This document shows positions 36,014-46,336 of a stretch of 64,000 nt of DNA, piece after piece (the stretch's first letter is position 1; each line of letters opens with the position of its first letter). The position numbers and the translations under genes are program-made. The stretch comes from CAWBVG01 sp963792175 (GTDB lineage: Bacteria; Acidobacteriota; Vicinamibacteria; Vicinamibacterales; CAVVIG01): positions 46,818-110,817 of the forward strand of contig CAWBVG010000006.1 in the NCBI GenBank assembly GCA_963792175.1. Reading direction: 5' to 3'. Below the pieces are notes generated by a model that saw only the letters and a program-made list of their open reading frames with translations, ran no database searches and was not told where the DNA came from.

Positions 36014-38490
36014 ATGCTCGATTCCTGGCTGCAGGACGTTCGCTACGCCGCGCGGCTGTTGCGCCGCAACCCGCTGTTCGCGCTGACGGCGACGCTGTCG
36101 CTCGCCATCGGCATCGGCGCGAACACGACGATCTTCACGATCGCGAACGCGCTGCTGTTCAAGCCGCCGCCCGGCGTCGTCGAGCCCGGAGCGCCTGGTC
36201 GATGTCGGCCGATCGCAGGAACGGCCAGGGCTTCGACAACGGTTCCTATCCGAACTACCTCGACATCCGTGCGCGGAACACCGTGTTCACAGGGATATAC
36301 GCGTACCGGCTTCGGCGCCTCGCCGATGAGCCTCGGCGGCCGCGACGGCGCCGAGCGCATCTACGGCGACATGGTGTCGACCGAACTACTTCACACGTGC
36401 TCGGCACGCGGCCGCTCATCGGTCGGCTCTTCGCGCCGAGGATGGCGAAGAGCCCGGCGGTACGCCGATCACGGTGATGAGCTATCAGTTCTGGATGCGC
36501 CGCTTCAACGGTGATCCCGCCGTCGTCGGCCAGACGCTGCAGTTGAACGGGCGTCCCTTCACGGTGATCGGCGTCGCGCCCCAGGAGTTCCGCGGAACGA
36601 CGGTGCTGACCGGCGATGTGTGGGTGCCGATCAACATGGTGGGCGAGCTGTCGCCGCGGGGCTCGGCGCTCGCTCCTGAAGGGCCGCGAATTCGCGTGGC
36701 TCGTGATGGGCGCCCGTTGAAGCCGGGCGTCAGCGTTCGTCAGGCCAGCGCGGAGCTGGAGAACATCGGCCGCGCGCTCGAGCAGGAGTTTCCGGCGGAG
36801 AACCGCGGCAAGGGCCTGCGGGTCGTCGCGTCGTCGCCGATTCCCGGTAACGGCGCGCCGGTTGCGGCGTTCCTCGCGGTGCTCATGGGACTGGTCGGGA
36901 CTCGTGCTCGCGATCGCGTGCGCGAACGTGGCCGGCGTGTTGCTGGCCCGCGCGACGCGCGCGGCGCAAGGAGATCGCCGTGCGTCTCGCGATCGGCGCG
37001 GGCCGAGGCCGGCTGATTCGGCAGATGCTGGTCGAGTCGATGCTGCTGTTTCTCCTTGGCGGTGCCGCGGGCCTGGCGATTGCGCGTGTGATGACGACGC
37101 TGCTGGTGTCGCTGCTGCCGACGCTTGCCGCTGCCGGTTGGCGTGACGCTCTCGCTCGACGCGCGCGCGCTGGCTTCACGCTCGGTCTTGTCGCTGATCG
37201 CCGCCGTGCTCTCGGGCCTGGCGCCGGCGCTCTCGGAGTCGAAGGCGGAAGTGGTCTCCGCGCTCAAGGCCGACTGCGCGAGGCGGGCCCGAACGTCTGC
37301 GCCTGCGCAACGCGTTCGTCGTCGGACAGGTGGCGTTCAGCATCGTGCTCGTCGTCGGCGCGGGGCTCTTCGTCCGCGCGCTGCAGCGGCGCGACCGAGA
37401 TCGATCCCGGCTTCGACCCGCGCGGCGTCGAGCTGGCCGCGCTGGATTTGTCGCTCGCCGGCTATACCGACCGAGACCGGTCGCGTCTTCACGCGGCGAG
37501 CTGATCGAGCGCGTGCGCGAATTGCCCGGTGTGCAGTCGGCGGCGCTGGCGGCGATGGTGCCGCTCGGCGGCGGAGGCCTCGGCCTGGGCGGCCTCACCG
37601 TGCCCGGCGTACAGCCGGCAGACGGGGCGCGCTCCTTCGAGGCCGACTGGAACGTCGTGACGCCCGGCTATTTCGCGGCGATGAAGATGACGCTCGCGTC
37701 GGGACGCGATTTCACCGACGCCGACCGGAGGGCGCGCCGCCCGTGGTCATCGTGAACGAGACGGCCGCGCGCCGATGGTGGCCCAATCAGGATGCCGTAG
37801 GGAAGACGGTGCTGCAGCAGGAAGGGACGGCCCGGCACGCCGGACGCTGTGCACAACGCTCACGGTGATTGCGGTCGCGAAGGACACGAAATACCGCGAC
37901 CTCGGCGAACAGCCGCGGATGTTCGTCTACGTGCCGGGCAGCAGCAATACCTGCCGCGAACGACCATCGTCGCGCGTTCGACGCAGGGTCAGCGGCTGGC
38001 CGGCAGATCTGCGCAGGCTCTGTCGCACAGATGAATCCCAACCTGCCGATCGTGAGTCGCAAACGCTGGAGGACTACGCGGCGCTGACGCTCGTCCCCAG
38101 CGCGTGGCCGCATCGGTATCGGGGAGCCTCGGGATTGTTGGCCTGCTGCTCGCGGCGATCGGCATCTACGGCGTCACCGCCTACATGGTGTCGAGCCGCA
38201 CGCGAGAGATCGGCATCCGCGTCGCGCTCGGCGCGCAGCGCGGCGACGTCGTCCGCATGGTGCTTCGGCAGGGGATGATGCTGGCGCTGGCCGGCATGGC
38301 TATCGGTCTGGTGCTGGCGGCCGGCGCCAGCCGGCTGCTCGGCTCGCTCCTGTTCGGCATCGGTCCGACGGATCCGATCGCGTTTGGCGGATCCGCGTTG
38401 CTGTTCTGCCTGATCGGGTTGATCGCGTGCTACGTTCCCGCTCGACGCGCGACGGCGGTCGACGCGATGGAGGCGCTCCGGTACGAGTAG
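36014..38490 (+). pseudogene. Second ADOP-type ABC permease, many frame breaks
   Basis: From ATG 36014 (MLDSWLQDVRYAARLLRRNP) to TAG 38490 (VDAMEALRYE), about 825 residues if repaired. Same duplicated FtsX layout as its upstream neighbour: LSLAIGIGANTTIFTIANAL, VMSYQFWMRRFNGDPAVVGQ, LAIGAGRGRLIRQMLVESML, and the final GIYGVTAYMVSSRTREIGIR with VALGAQRGDVVRMVLRQGMM. At least eight single-base breaks, for example an extra G near 36190 (PPGVVEP then ERLVDVGR). Tandem ADOP genes are common in this phylum. Density of breaks suggests poor base accuracy here. Confidence 0.75.
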
Positions 38491-38547
38491 CGGCGGGATA
38501 GGTCGGAAGGGCAGGAACTGCTGACGAACCCTGGCGTAAGCTACGCC

Positions 38548-40073
38548 ATGCGCTCATCAGCGATCGTGTCGTTGGCGCCCTCTGGCGATAGCATCGCTGG
38601 CCGCGCAACCCCCGACGTCGACCCGCGCGCCGCGGCTGTGGACCGACAAGGCGCTGGCCGGGTGGGCCCTGCCGATTGCCGGCGTGAACACGACGCCCAG
38701 CTTCTACAGCGAAACGGAGTACTACGCGGCGCGCGTCGACGAGCTGCGCACCTATCCGATGTACCTGCAAGGATCGCGAGCCCAAGGGCTATCGCGAATG
38801 GATGCGGGCGCAGGGTCCGAAGCCGCTGATCGAAATCGGCAAGAGCCGCACGGACGAGGAGTGGATCTCCGCCGGGCGCGAAATCTTCGATGGCATGGAT
38901 CTGCCCGAAAACCGCACGGACGATCCGCGCGCGTTGGCCTGGGTGGACGATACCGTCCGCGGCGTGCAGCGGGCGCGCGCTCGTCGACAACAACGGGTCC
39001 ATCGACGTCGATGCGCTGGATCGTCGATCGCGACGGGAAGCTGAAGGCTGACGCTCGCTGAATGTTCAGCGTGTCACACGCGCGTTGCTGCCCGATGGCA
39101 CAGCAGTGCTCGGGGCGCAAGGTAACATGCCGTTTGACGGGCTCGATCTTCGAGTTCGTCTTCGAGCGGGCCGAGGAGTACCTGAAGCGCGCGAGGGCCC
39201 GAGCGCGTCCGCCGCGGAGCGCGCGTACCGAATCCTACGCCGCGCCGTGGGTGAAGGACGACGTCAATGCCCGGCTCAAGACGATGTCCGAAGGAGGAGC
39301 GCGAGCGGATCGACGGCATCCACCGCGCCGGGCACATTCTCGCGATTCAACGGCAGCCCGTACTTCACCAACCACATGCCGGATCTGATCGGCGTCAAGG
39401 ATCGCAAGTACCTCGACGCCACCGCGACGCATCGCAATCGCGGGCCGGAGGACATCGCGCGCTACGGGATTCTGGTCACCGACGCCGACGATGGCGCGGT
39501 TGGGCCGTCACACGTTCAGTCCGGCGCGCCGAGCGGAAGCTGCACACTCGCCACAGCGACGATGCGATGTACGCGCTCGGAAAGTACATCTCCGCGCTCG
39601 AGCCGCCGACGAATCCCAATCAGCCGAACGACCTGACGGCGCGCGGCGAGCAGGTCTTCGGCCGGGCAGGCTGCGCCGGCTGCCACACACCGCCCCTCTA
39701 CACGAACAACAAGCTCGTGGCGGTCGACGGCTTCACACCGTTCGCGCATCCGAACGCGCCTCCGGCGGAAGACGTGATGGCGCGTGAAGCTGGGACTCGA
39801 TCCCGGACTCGCGCTGCGGACACGGAAAGGGACCGGCTATTACAAAGTGCCGTCGCTCAAAGGACGTGTGGTACCGCGACACGCTGGAGCACTCCGGGAT
39901 CGATCGCGTCGCTCGAGGAATGGTTCGATCCCGCGCGCCTGCGCGACGACTATCTATCCAAGGGCTGGAACCCGCCGGACACGAAGACCCGCGCGATCCC
40001 CGGGCACATATTCGGCCTGACGCTGCCCGCCGAGGACAAGGCTGCGCTGATCGCGTTTCTGAGAACGCTGTAG
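38548..40073 (+). pseudogene. Secreted di-heme cytochrome c, frame-broken
   Basis: About 500 residues in pieces: signal start MRSSAIVSLA, then LWTDKALAGWALPIAGVNTT, SETEYYAARVDELRTYPMYL and GREIFDGMDLPENRTDDPRA. A first heme motif CSACH is encoded at 39062-39076 in one frame, followed by LPDGTAVLGAQGN; a second is GCAGCHT near 39670. FNGSPYFTNHMPDLIGVKDR, YLDATATHRNRGPEDIARYG and SLEEWFDPARLRDDYLSKGW follow, ending FGLTLPAEDKAALIAFLRTL. The layout resembles cytochrome c peroxidase / RoxA-like di-heme proteins of the periplasm. Peroxidase or oxygenase activity cannot be decided. Confidence 0.65.
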
Positions 40074-40109
40074 GGCAGGATAGGCGGGAAGGGCTCCAGC
40101 CCTTCCTGC

Positions 40110-42093
40110 CTATCTCTGTTGTCCCGCAGTTGACGGTGCGGATCTCTTGACGACCGTCACCGTCACAGACGACGGGTACTGCTTCGAGTGGTGCACCGCG
40201 TTGTGCGCGACCACGCCTTTGCTTTCGTCGTAGTTGTTGCCGCCGGTGTTCAGGTTGCGATCGAAACGCGGAAAGTTGCTGCTCGACACTTCGATGCGCA
40301 GCTTGTGCCCGGCGGCGAAGTAGTTGCTCGTCGTCAGCGGCTGCAACGTCACCTTGTAGACCTTGCCCGATTCCATCCACGCGAGCGGCTTGTCGTAACC
40401 GTCGCGATATCGCATCCGTTGGATCGACTCGTCGAGGTTGTAGGCGCGGCCGTCGGGGTAGACGTCGAGAACCTTGACGGTGAAGTCGGTGTCCTTTGCG
40501 TCGGACGAGACGTACAGCGTCGGCGTGATCGGACCGCTCACCTCGGTCCCTTCCTTGAACGCGTCGGACGTGTAGACGAGGATGTCGTCGCGCGCCTCCA
40601 TGCGTCGCTGGTCGAACGCGCCCGCGGCGACCGCTGTGCCGGTACAGCAGACGTTGCCGCCATAAGAGAGCACCGGGTTCATCGGATCGTAGGTGAAGGC
40701 GTCGGGCTTATCGGCGTCAGGCGCCGCGGCGGCGAGCGCACCGTCGCCGTGCAGCGTGTTGGCTTTGCCGGCGCTCGACAGGAAGAACGTCAGTGGCTGC
40801 GCGCCGGCGGGCGGCCAGGTGTCGGCCGTCTGCCACTTGTTCATCCCCATCGTGTAATAGGTGACCTTCGCGAGCGAGTCGACCCTCGTCGCCTTCTCGC
40901 CCTTCAGGAACCAATCGAAGAACCCGTAGACGATGTCGTTGTAGTCGAAGCGCGCGTCGCCCATGCTGCGCTCGCCGACCACGGTGTCGGCGGTGGCGCG
41001 CGTGTACGAGCAATGCGCGACCGGAGCGATGATCGCCCACTGCTCGTTGGCGATCTCCGGGGAGGCGGTCTTGCGGACGTGATTGTAGAGCGCGAGGTTC
41101 GGGCCGACCGACACGTCGTACCACGACATGAACCAGAGTCCCGGCACGTTCAGCTTCTGGTCGTCGTGATACAGGCCGCCGCGGTACCATGCCGGATCGT
41201 TCGGCGCGCGTTGAATCATCTTCCCGCCGGTCTCGACCGGCATCGACGTCTCGAAGATGCCGCGCGGGCCGTCGACGTTCTTGATGATGTCCTGCACCGG
41301 CAGGTGCCACAGCGCTTTCGACCAGTCGACCGGCGGCAGGTGCTGCGCGAGGTCGAACGACTTCGACGCCCGGATCAGAATCCTCGCGCGAGGTGTTCGG
41401 CGGAAACATCGGCCGGACCTGATTCTGCTCGCCGTACAACCACGCGATGAACAGCATCTGCACCGCGCCGCCGCGGTACCAGTTGCCCTGCTCGTAATAC
41501 GGGCCGACGCGGCCAACGCCGGCGCCAAACCCCTGCACGTTCATCGCGGCGTAGCCCGGGTGGCCGAGAGCCGCGACGCCCATCTGATACTCGGCGGTCG
41601 ACGAACAGCCGGTCGTGCCGATCTTGCCGTTGGACCACGCCTGCTTCGTCAGCCAGTCAACGGTGTTGTAGCCGTCGGTCTTCGAGCCGAGGATGTCGTA
41701 GTTGCCTTCCGAGAAGAAGTGTCCCCGCTCGTTCTGCACGACATAGGCGTAACCGCGCTTGACCGCCGTCAGCGCCGCGCTCATGTCGGCTGGGACCCCG
41801 TTGTGGACATCCCAGAAGTTGAAGTTGTACGGGGTGCGGACCCAGATCGTGGGCACTTTCCCCGCCGCGTTCTTCGGGCGGTAGATGTCGGTCGCCAGCC
41901 GCACGCCGTCGGGCATCGGCATCATCACCTTGCGCTCGACGACCGCAATCGACTGGAGCTCCGCTTCGGTGTCGATCCGCCGCTGCTTCTCGACGGCGCT
42001 CAGCGTTCCCTGCTGCGCGTGTGTCAGGGCTACGGCGGCGCAGATGGCGAGCGACGTGGCGAGGATGAGATGGCGGACGCGGTGCGTCTTCAT
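40110..42093 (-). CDS. Secreted CocE/NonD-type hydrolase (S15-like), one frame break
   Basis: About 660 residues from ATG 42093, with a signal peptide (KTHRVRHLILATSLAICAAV). One base is off near 41390; both flanks align. N-terminal alpha/beta hydrolase: MPMPDGVRLATDIYRPKNAA, VRTPYNF, VVQNERGHFFSEG, and the nucleophile region KIGTTGCSSTAEYQMGVAAL. The late FFDWFLKGE and a C-terminal jelly-roll (VSGPITPTLYVSSDAKDTDF, AAGHKLRIEVSSSNFPRFDR) are typical of CocE / X-prolyl dipeptidyl peptidase relatives. It hydrolyses an ester, acyl or peptide bond outside the cytoplasm; in such peptidase-rich genomes a glutaryl-acylase or peptidase role is likely. Confidence 0.85.
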
Positions 42094-42298
42094 GGCGCGA
42101 TGATACCGCCGAAGGGGCGGGAGCGGAGCAGGACAGCTGGCAGCGACGTGTTATCTGTTCGGCAGATGATGTGGGCTTTCATCGTGCCGGCATTCATGAT
42201 CCAGCACCGCCGCCACTGCCGTTATCGACCGCGACGGCGATCAGCACGATGCGTTTCATCGATCAAATCTCCGGCGCGTAGTGTAGCGTAGAGGCTCT

Positions 42299-43324
42299 AT
42301 GAACATCCCCCTTTCGCTCGCGCTCGTGATGTCCATTCTCGCGGTCCAACCGGGCGGCGCCGCGCAACAGACCCCGGCCCCGGTCCCGACACCGACTGAT
42401 GTCAAACCGGGCAGCATCACCAGCGAGGATGTGCCCTATCCGTATCCCAGTTCCTATCTGCCGCTGACGCTGTACGGCCAGGACGTGAGGATTGCCTACA
42501 TGGACGTCGCGCCGGCCGGCGCGCCGAACGGCCACACCATCGTGGTGCTGCACGGCTTCAACTTCGCAGGCTTTTATTTCGGTGGGCTCATCGACGCATT
42601 ACGCAAGGAAGGATTCCGCGTGATCGTGCCCGACCAGATCGGGTTCGGGCGCTCGTCGAAGCCGATCATCCCGTACAACTTTCACGACATGGCGCGGAAC
42701 ACGTTCGCGATCCTGCAGAACCTGAAAATCGCCAAGGCGATGGTGGTGGGTCACTCGATGGGCGGCATGCTCGCCGCGCGCTTCGCCTCCCAGTATCCGG
42801 ACGTCGTCGAGCGCGTGGTGATGTACAACCCGATCGGCCTCGTCGACAGCCGCTTCGATCGCCGGATCGACAGCGTCGACGAGGCGTACCGCCGCAACCT
42901 CGCGGCGACATATCAAACCGTCCGGGCCGGGTTGATGCGCTATGTCGCACACAACCCGGCGGCATGGACGCCTCAGTTCGAGAGCTACGCCCGCGTCCGC
43001 TACGCGTGGACGCTCAGCGCCGACTGGCCGCGGCTGGCGATGGTGCAGGCGGTGGCCCAGCAGATGCTGACGCTCGACCCCGTCGTCAATGACTGGGCCC
43101 ACATCAAGGCGCCGACGCTGGCGTTCGGCGGTGCGGAAGACGTTCTGCCGGGATCGGCCGCGCTCTTTCAGGAGCGGATGAAGTTCCTGGCCGCCGCCAT
43201 CCCGAACGGCCGCGGCAAGGTGCTGTTGATCCCCGGCCTCGGACACGTGCCGCACCTCGAGGCGCCGGACAAGATCTATCCGCCCCTCGTGGCGTTCCTC
43301 AAGGAAGGGCTCGCGTCCCAGTAG
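42299..43324 (+). CDS. Secreted alpha/beta hydrolase
   Basis: 341 residues, intact, with a signal peptide (MNIPLSLALVMSILAVQPGG) and a Pro/Thr-rich linker. The fold shows the oxyanion turn VVLHGFNFAG, PDQIGFGRSSKP, the nucleophile elbow VGHSMGGMLAARFA, the acid near GGAEDVLPG and the histidine in IPGLGHVPHLEAP. Related to haloalkane dehalogenase/epoxide hydrolase-type esterases; the substrate is unknown. A bidirectional terminator follows and separates it from ahcY. Confidence 0.88.
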   Translation: MNIPLSLALVMSILAVQPGGAAQQTPAPVPTPTDVKPGSITSEDVPYPYPSSYLPLTLYGQDVRIAYMDVAPAGAPNGHTIVVLHGFNFAGFYFGGLIDALRKEGFRVIVPDQIGFGRSSKPIIPYNFHDMARNTFAILQNLKIAKAMVVGHSMGGMLAARFASQYPDVVERVVMYNPIGLVDSRFDRRIDSVDEAYRRNLAATYQTVRAGLMRYVAHNPAAWTPQFESYARVRYAWTLSADWPRLAMVQAVAQQMLTLDPVVNDWAHIKAPTLAFGGAEDVLPGSAALFQERMKFLAAAIPNGRGKVLLIPGLGHVPHLEAPDKIYPPLVAFLKEGLASQ

Positions 43325-43330
43325 AAGCAA

Positions 43331-43364
43331 AAACCCGCGAACGTGTCTCCACGCTCGCGGGTTT
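43331..43364. terminator. Bidirectional intrinsic terminator
   Basis: AAACCCGCGAACGTG (43331-43345) pairs with CACGCTCGCGGGTTT (43350-43364) with one mismatch and a TCTC loop. Short A and T tracts on both sides let it serve both the hydrolase (plus) and ahcY (minus), which converge here. Confidence 0.8.
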
Positions 43365-43366
43365 CA

Positions 43367-43426
43367 GCTAGCCCCGAGCCCCTGGCCCCGACTGAGTCCC
43401 CTAGTCCCCTAGTCCCCGGCTCCGGT
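43367..43426. repeat. Intergenic CTAG/GTCCCC word array
   Basis: Between the terminator and the ahcY stop the plus strand reads AGCTAGCCCCGAGCCCC and then repeated AGTCCCCTAGTCCCC words. The first part is the reverse complement of the GGGGCTAGCTG word at 13636 and 31803. No gene or hairpin-plus-T is seen. Confidence 0.5.
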
Positions 43427-44926
<1,500 letters not shown>

Positions 44927-44969
44927 TGCGTCTCCTCTTTTCGCGGTCCTAAAGGGCCGCGCTCACGTA

Positions 44970-45941
44970 CTAATCCGATTTCGTGTTTTCGTGTTTTCGT
45001 GGCTTCATCCCTGTTGCGACAAACAATCCCGGACCCTTGGCTTTCGCGTCCGGCGCCAGTGAAACGATCCTCGCGTCCTCGAATCCGCTGCTGTTCAACA
45101 GCCGCTGCATGTGCTCGTCGCTGAACCCGAGCCACACGTGCCCCATCTGCTGCCGATAGCTGTCGCGATCGTGCGGCAGCATGTCGACGAGCACGACGCG
45201 TCCTCCGGGTTTCAGAACCCGCCACGCTTCTGCCAGCGCGCGATCGGGCTCCGGCACGTGATGAAGCACGAGCATCAACGTCGCCGCATCGAGGCGCCCG
45301 TCGTCGATCGGCAGCGATTCGAGCTCGCCGCGCCGGAGATCGACGTTGTCGAACTGTTGGAGCCGCTTCTTTGCCGCCTGGAGCATCGGCGCCGACCCGT
45401 CGACCGCGACCACGCGCGCGACGAACGGCGCCAGGGCGGCGCTCACGGTGCCCGTCCCGCAACCGAGATCGCCGACGACCCACGCGCGGTCCGCGAAGGC
45501 GGCCAGCGCGGCGAGGTGGAAGCGATCGCCGAACAACTCGTCGCGGACGCGATCCCATTGACCGACCGACGAGGAGAAAAACTCCTGCGACTTCGTGCGC
45601 CGTTCGGCGAGCGTCGCCTGAAGACGGCGCTGGTCCTGCGTCGCCGCGGCGCTGGGACCGACGTGCTCGCGCACCAGCAGCCAGAGCCGGCGGGCCGCCC
45701 CGTCGAGCTCTTCTCTCGTCATCGTATACAGGTGGCTCGTGCCCTCGGCGCGCGCGCTGATCCACCCGGAATCGGCCAGCGCTTTCAGATGGCGGCTGAC
45801 GGTCGACTGCGGCAGCTGCATGATGCCGCACAGCTCCGACACGGTCAGCTCGTGCCGGTCGAGCAGCAGCAGGATCCGGCTGCGGGTCGTATCCGCCAGA
45901 GAGGCGAGGTGGTCGAGGATTGCGGGGGCCCGGCTATTCAT
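44970..45941 (-). CDS. ArsR-family regulator fused to SAM methyltransferase domain (SahR-like)
   Basis: 323 residues. Residues 5-75 are an ArsR winged helix (ILDHLASLADTTRSRILLLL, LTVSELCGIMQLPQSTVSRH). From about 130 a class I methyltransferase-like domain (VVGDLGCGTGTVSAALAPFV, LVLHHVPEPDRALAEAWRVL, GGRVVLVDML) can bind SAM or SAH. Such fusions next to ahcY or met genes suggest control of the SAM cycle with SAH as signal, as described for SahR of Proteobacteria. The tail KPRKHENTKSD is encoded by CACGAAAACAC words. It is the first gene of an operon with ahcY. A catalytic methyltransferase role cannot be excluded. Confidence 0.85.
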   Translation of the reverse strand: MNSRAPAILDHLASLADTTRSRILLLLDRHELTVSELCGIMQLPQSTVSRHLKALADSGWISARAEGTSHLYTMTREELDGAARRLWLLVREHVGPSAAATQDQRRLQATLAERRTKSQEFFSSSVGQWDRVRDELFGDRFHLAALAAFADRAWVVGDLGCGTGTVSAALAPFVARVVAVDGSAPMLQAAKKRLQQFDNVDLRRGELESLPIDDGRLDAATLMLVLHHVPEPDRALAEAWRVLKPGGRVVLVDMLPHDRDSYRQQMGHVWLGFSDEHMQRLLNSSGFEDARIVSLAPDAKAKGPGLFVATGMKPRKHENTKSD

Positions 45942-45958
45942 CCGTAAAACCGGATGAA
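45937..45958. promoter_or_regulatory. Operator-like palindrome over the start codon of the ahcY-operon regulator
   Basis: TTCATCCG (45937-45944) and CGGATGAA (45951-45958) are perfect inverted repeats with a six-base AT-rich spacer. The regulator's ATG (45941-45939) lies inside the left arm, and an AT-rich GATATATC follows at 45961. This fits autorepression of the regulator-ahcY operon by the ArsR domain. Confidence 0.65.
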
Positions 45959-45998
45959 AGGATATATCAGGCCGCGCGGAAGGTCAAGGCGTCGTGAA

Positions 45999-46238
45999 TT
46001 ATCGCTCGGCCATCCGCAGCGCACCCTTGATCACGCACCAGAGACCAAGGAGCAGCACGAACAGCTGCGGCGGTTCGACCAGCGAGCCGTTGAACCTCGA
46101 ATGTTTCGTCGCGTCGAGCAGCAGCCAGATGCCGAATCCCATCAACACGATACCGCCTGACAGGGCAGAACCTGGAGCCCTCGTGAGCCGCAGCACCAGG
46201 AGCGTGGCGAAGAAGGCGAAAATCAGCAGGCCCGGCAT
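45999..46238 (-). CDS. Small membrane protein with two hydrophobic segments
   Basis: 79 residues. Two membrane helices (LLIFAFFATLLVLRL and LSGGIVLMGFGIWLLLDATK) plus a third weaker segment (PPQLFVLLLGLWCVIKGALR). No catalytic motif and no family recognised. It sits between the ArsR-fusion operon and the divergent protein kinase gene; its stop is 57 bases before the operator palindrome of the regulator. Confidence 0.6.
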   Translation of the reverse strand: MPGLLIFAFFATLLVLRLTRAPGSALSGGIVLMGFGIWLLLDATKHSRFNGSLVEPPQLFVLLLGLWCVIKGALRMAER

Positions 46239-46336
46239 ACCCGGAGTAGACGGACGACCTGCCGGCGCAGTTCGCCTTATTCCGCCACGGCCGGTGTCCC
46301 CGCCCTCGCATATAATCGCCGCCGCTTCCCGACAAG

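Noticed and set aside
44927..44969. SAM or SAH riboswitch before ahcY
   Set aside because: Only 43 bases separate the genes and they consist of CTTCGTG-type words; no known aptamer core fits.
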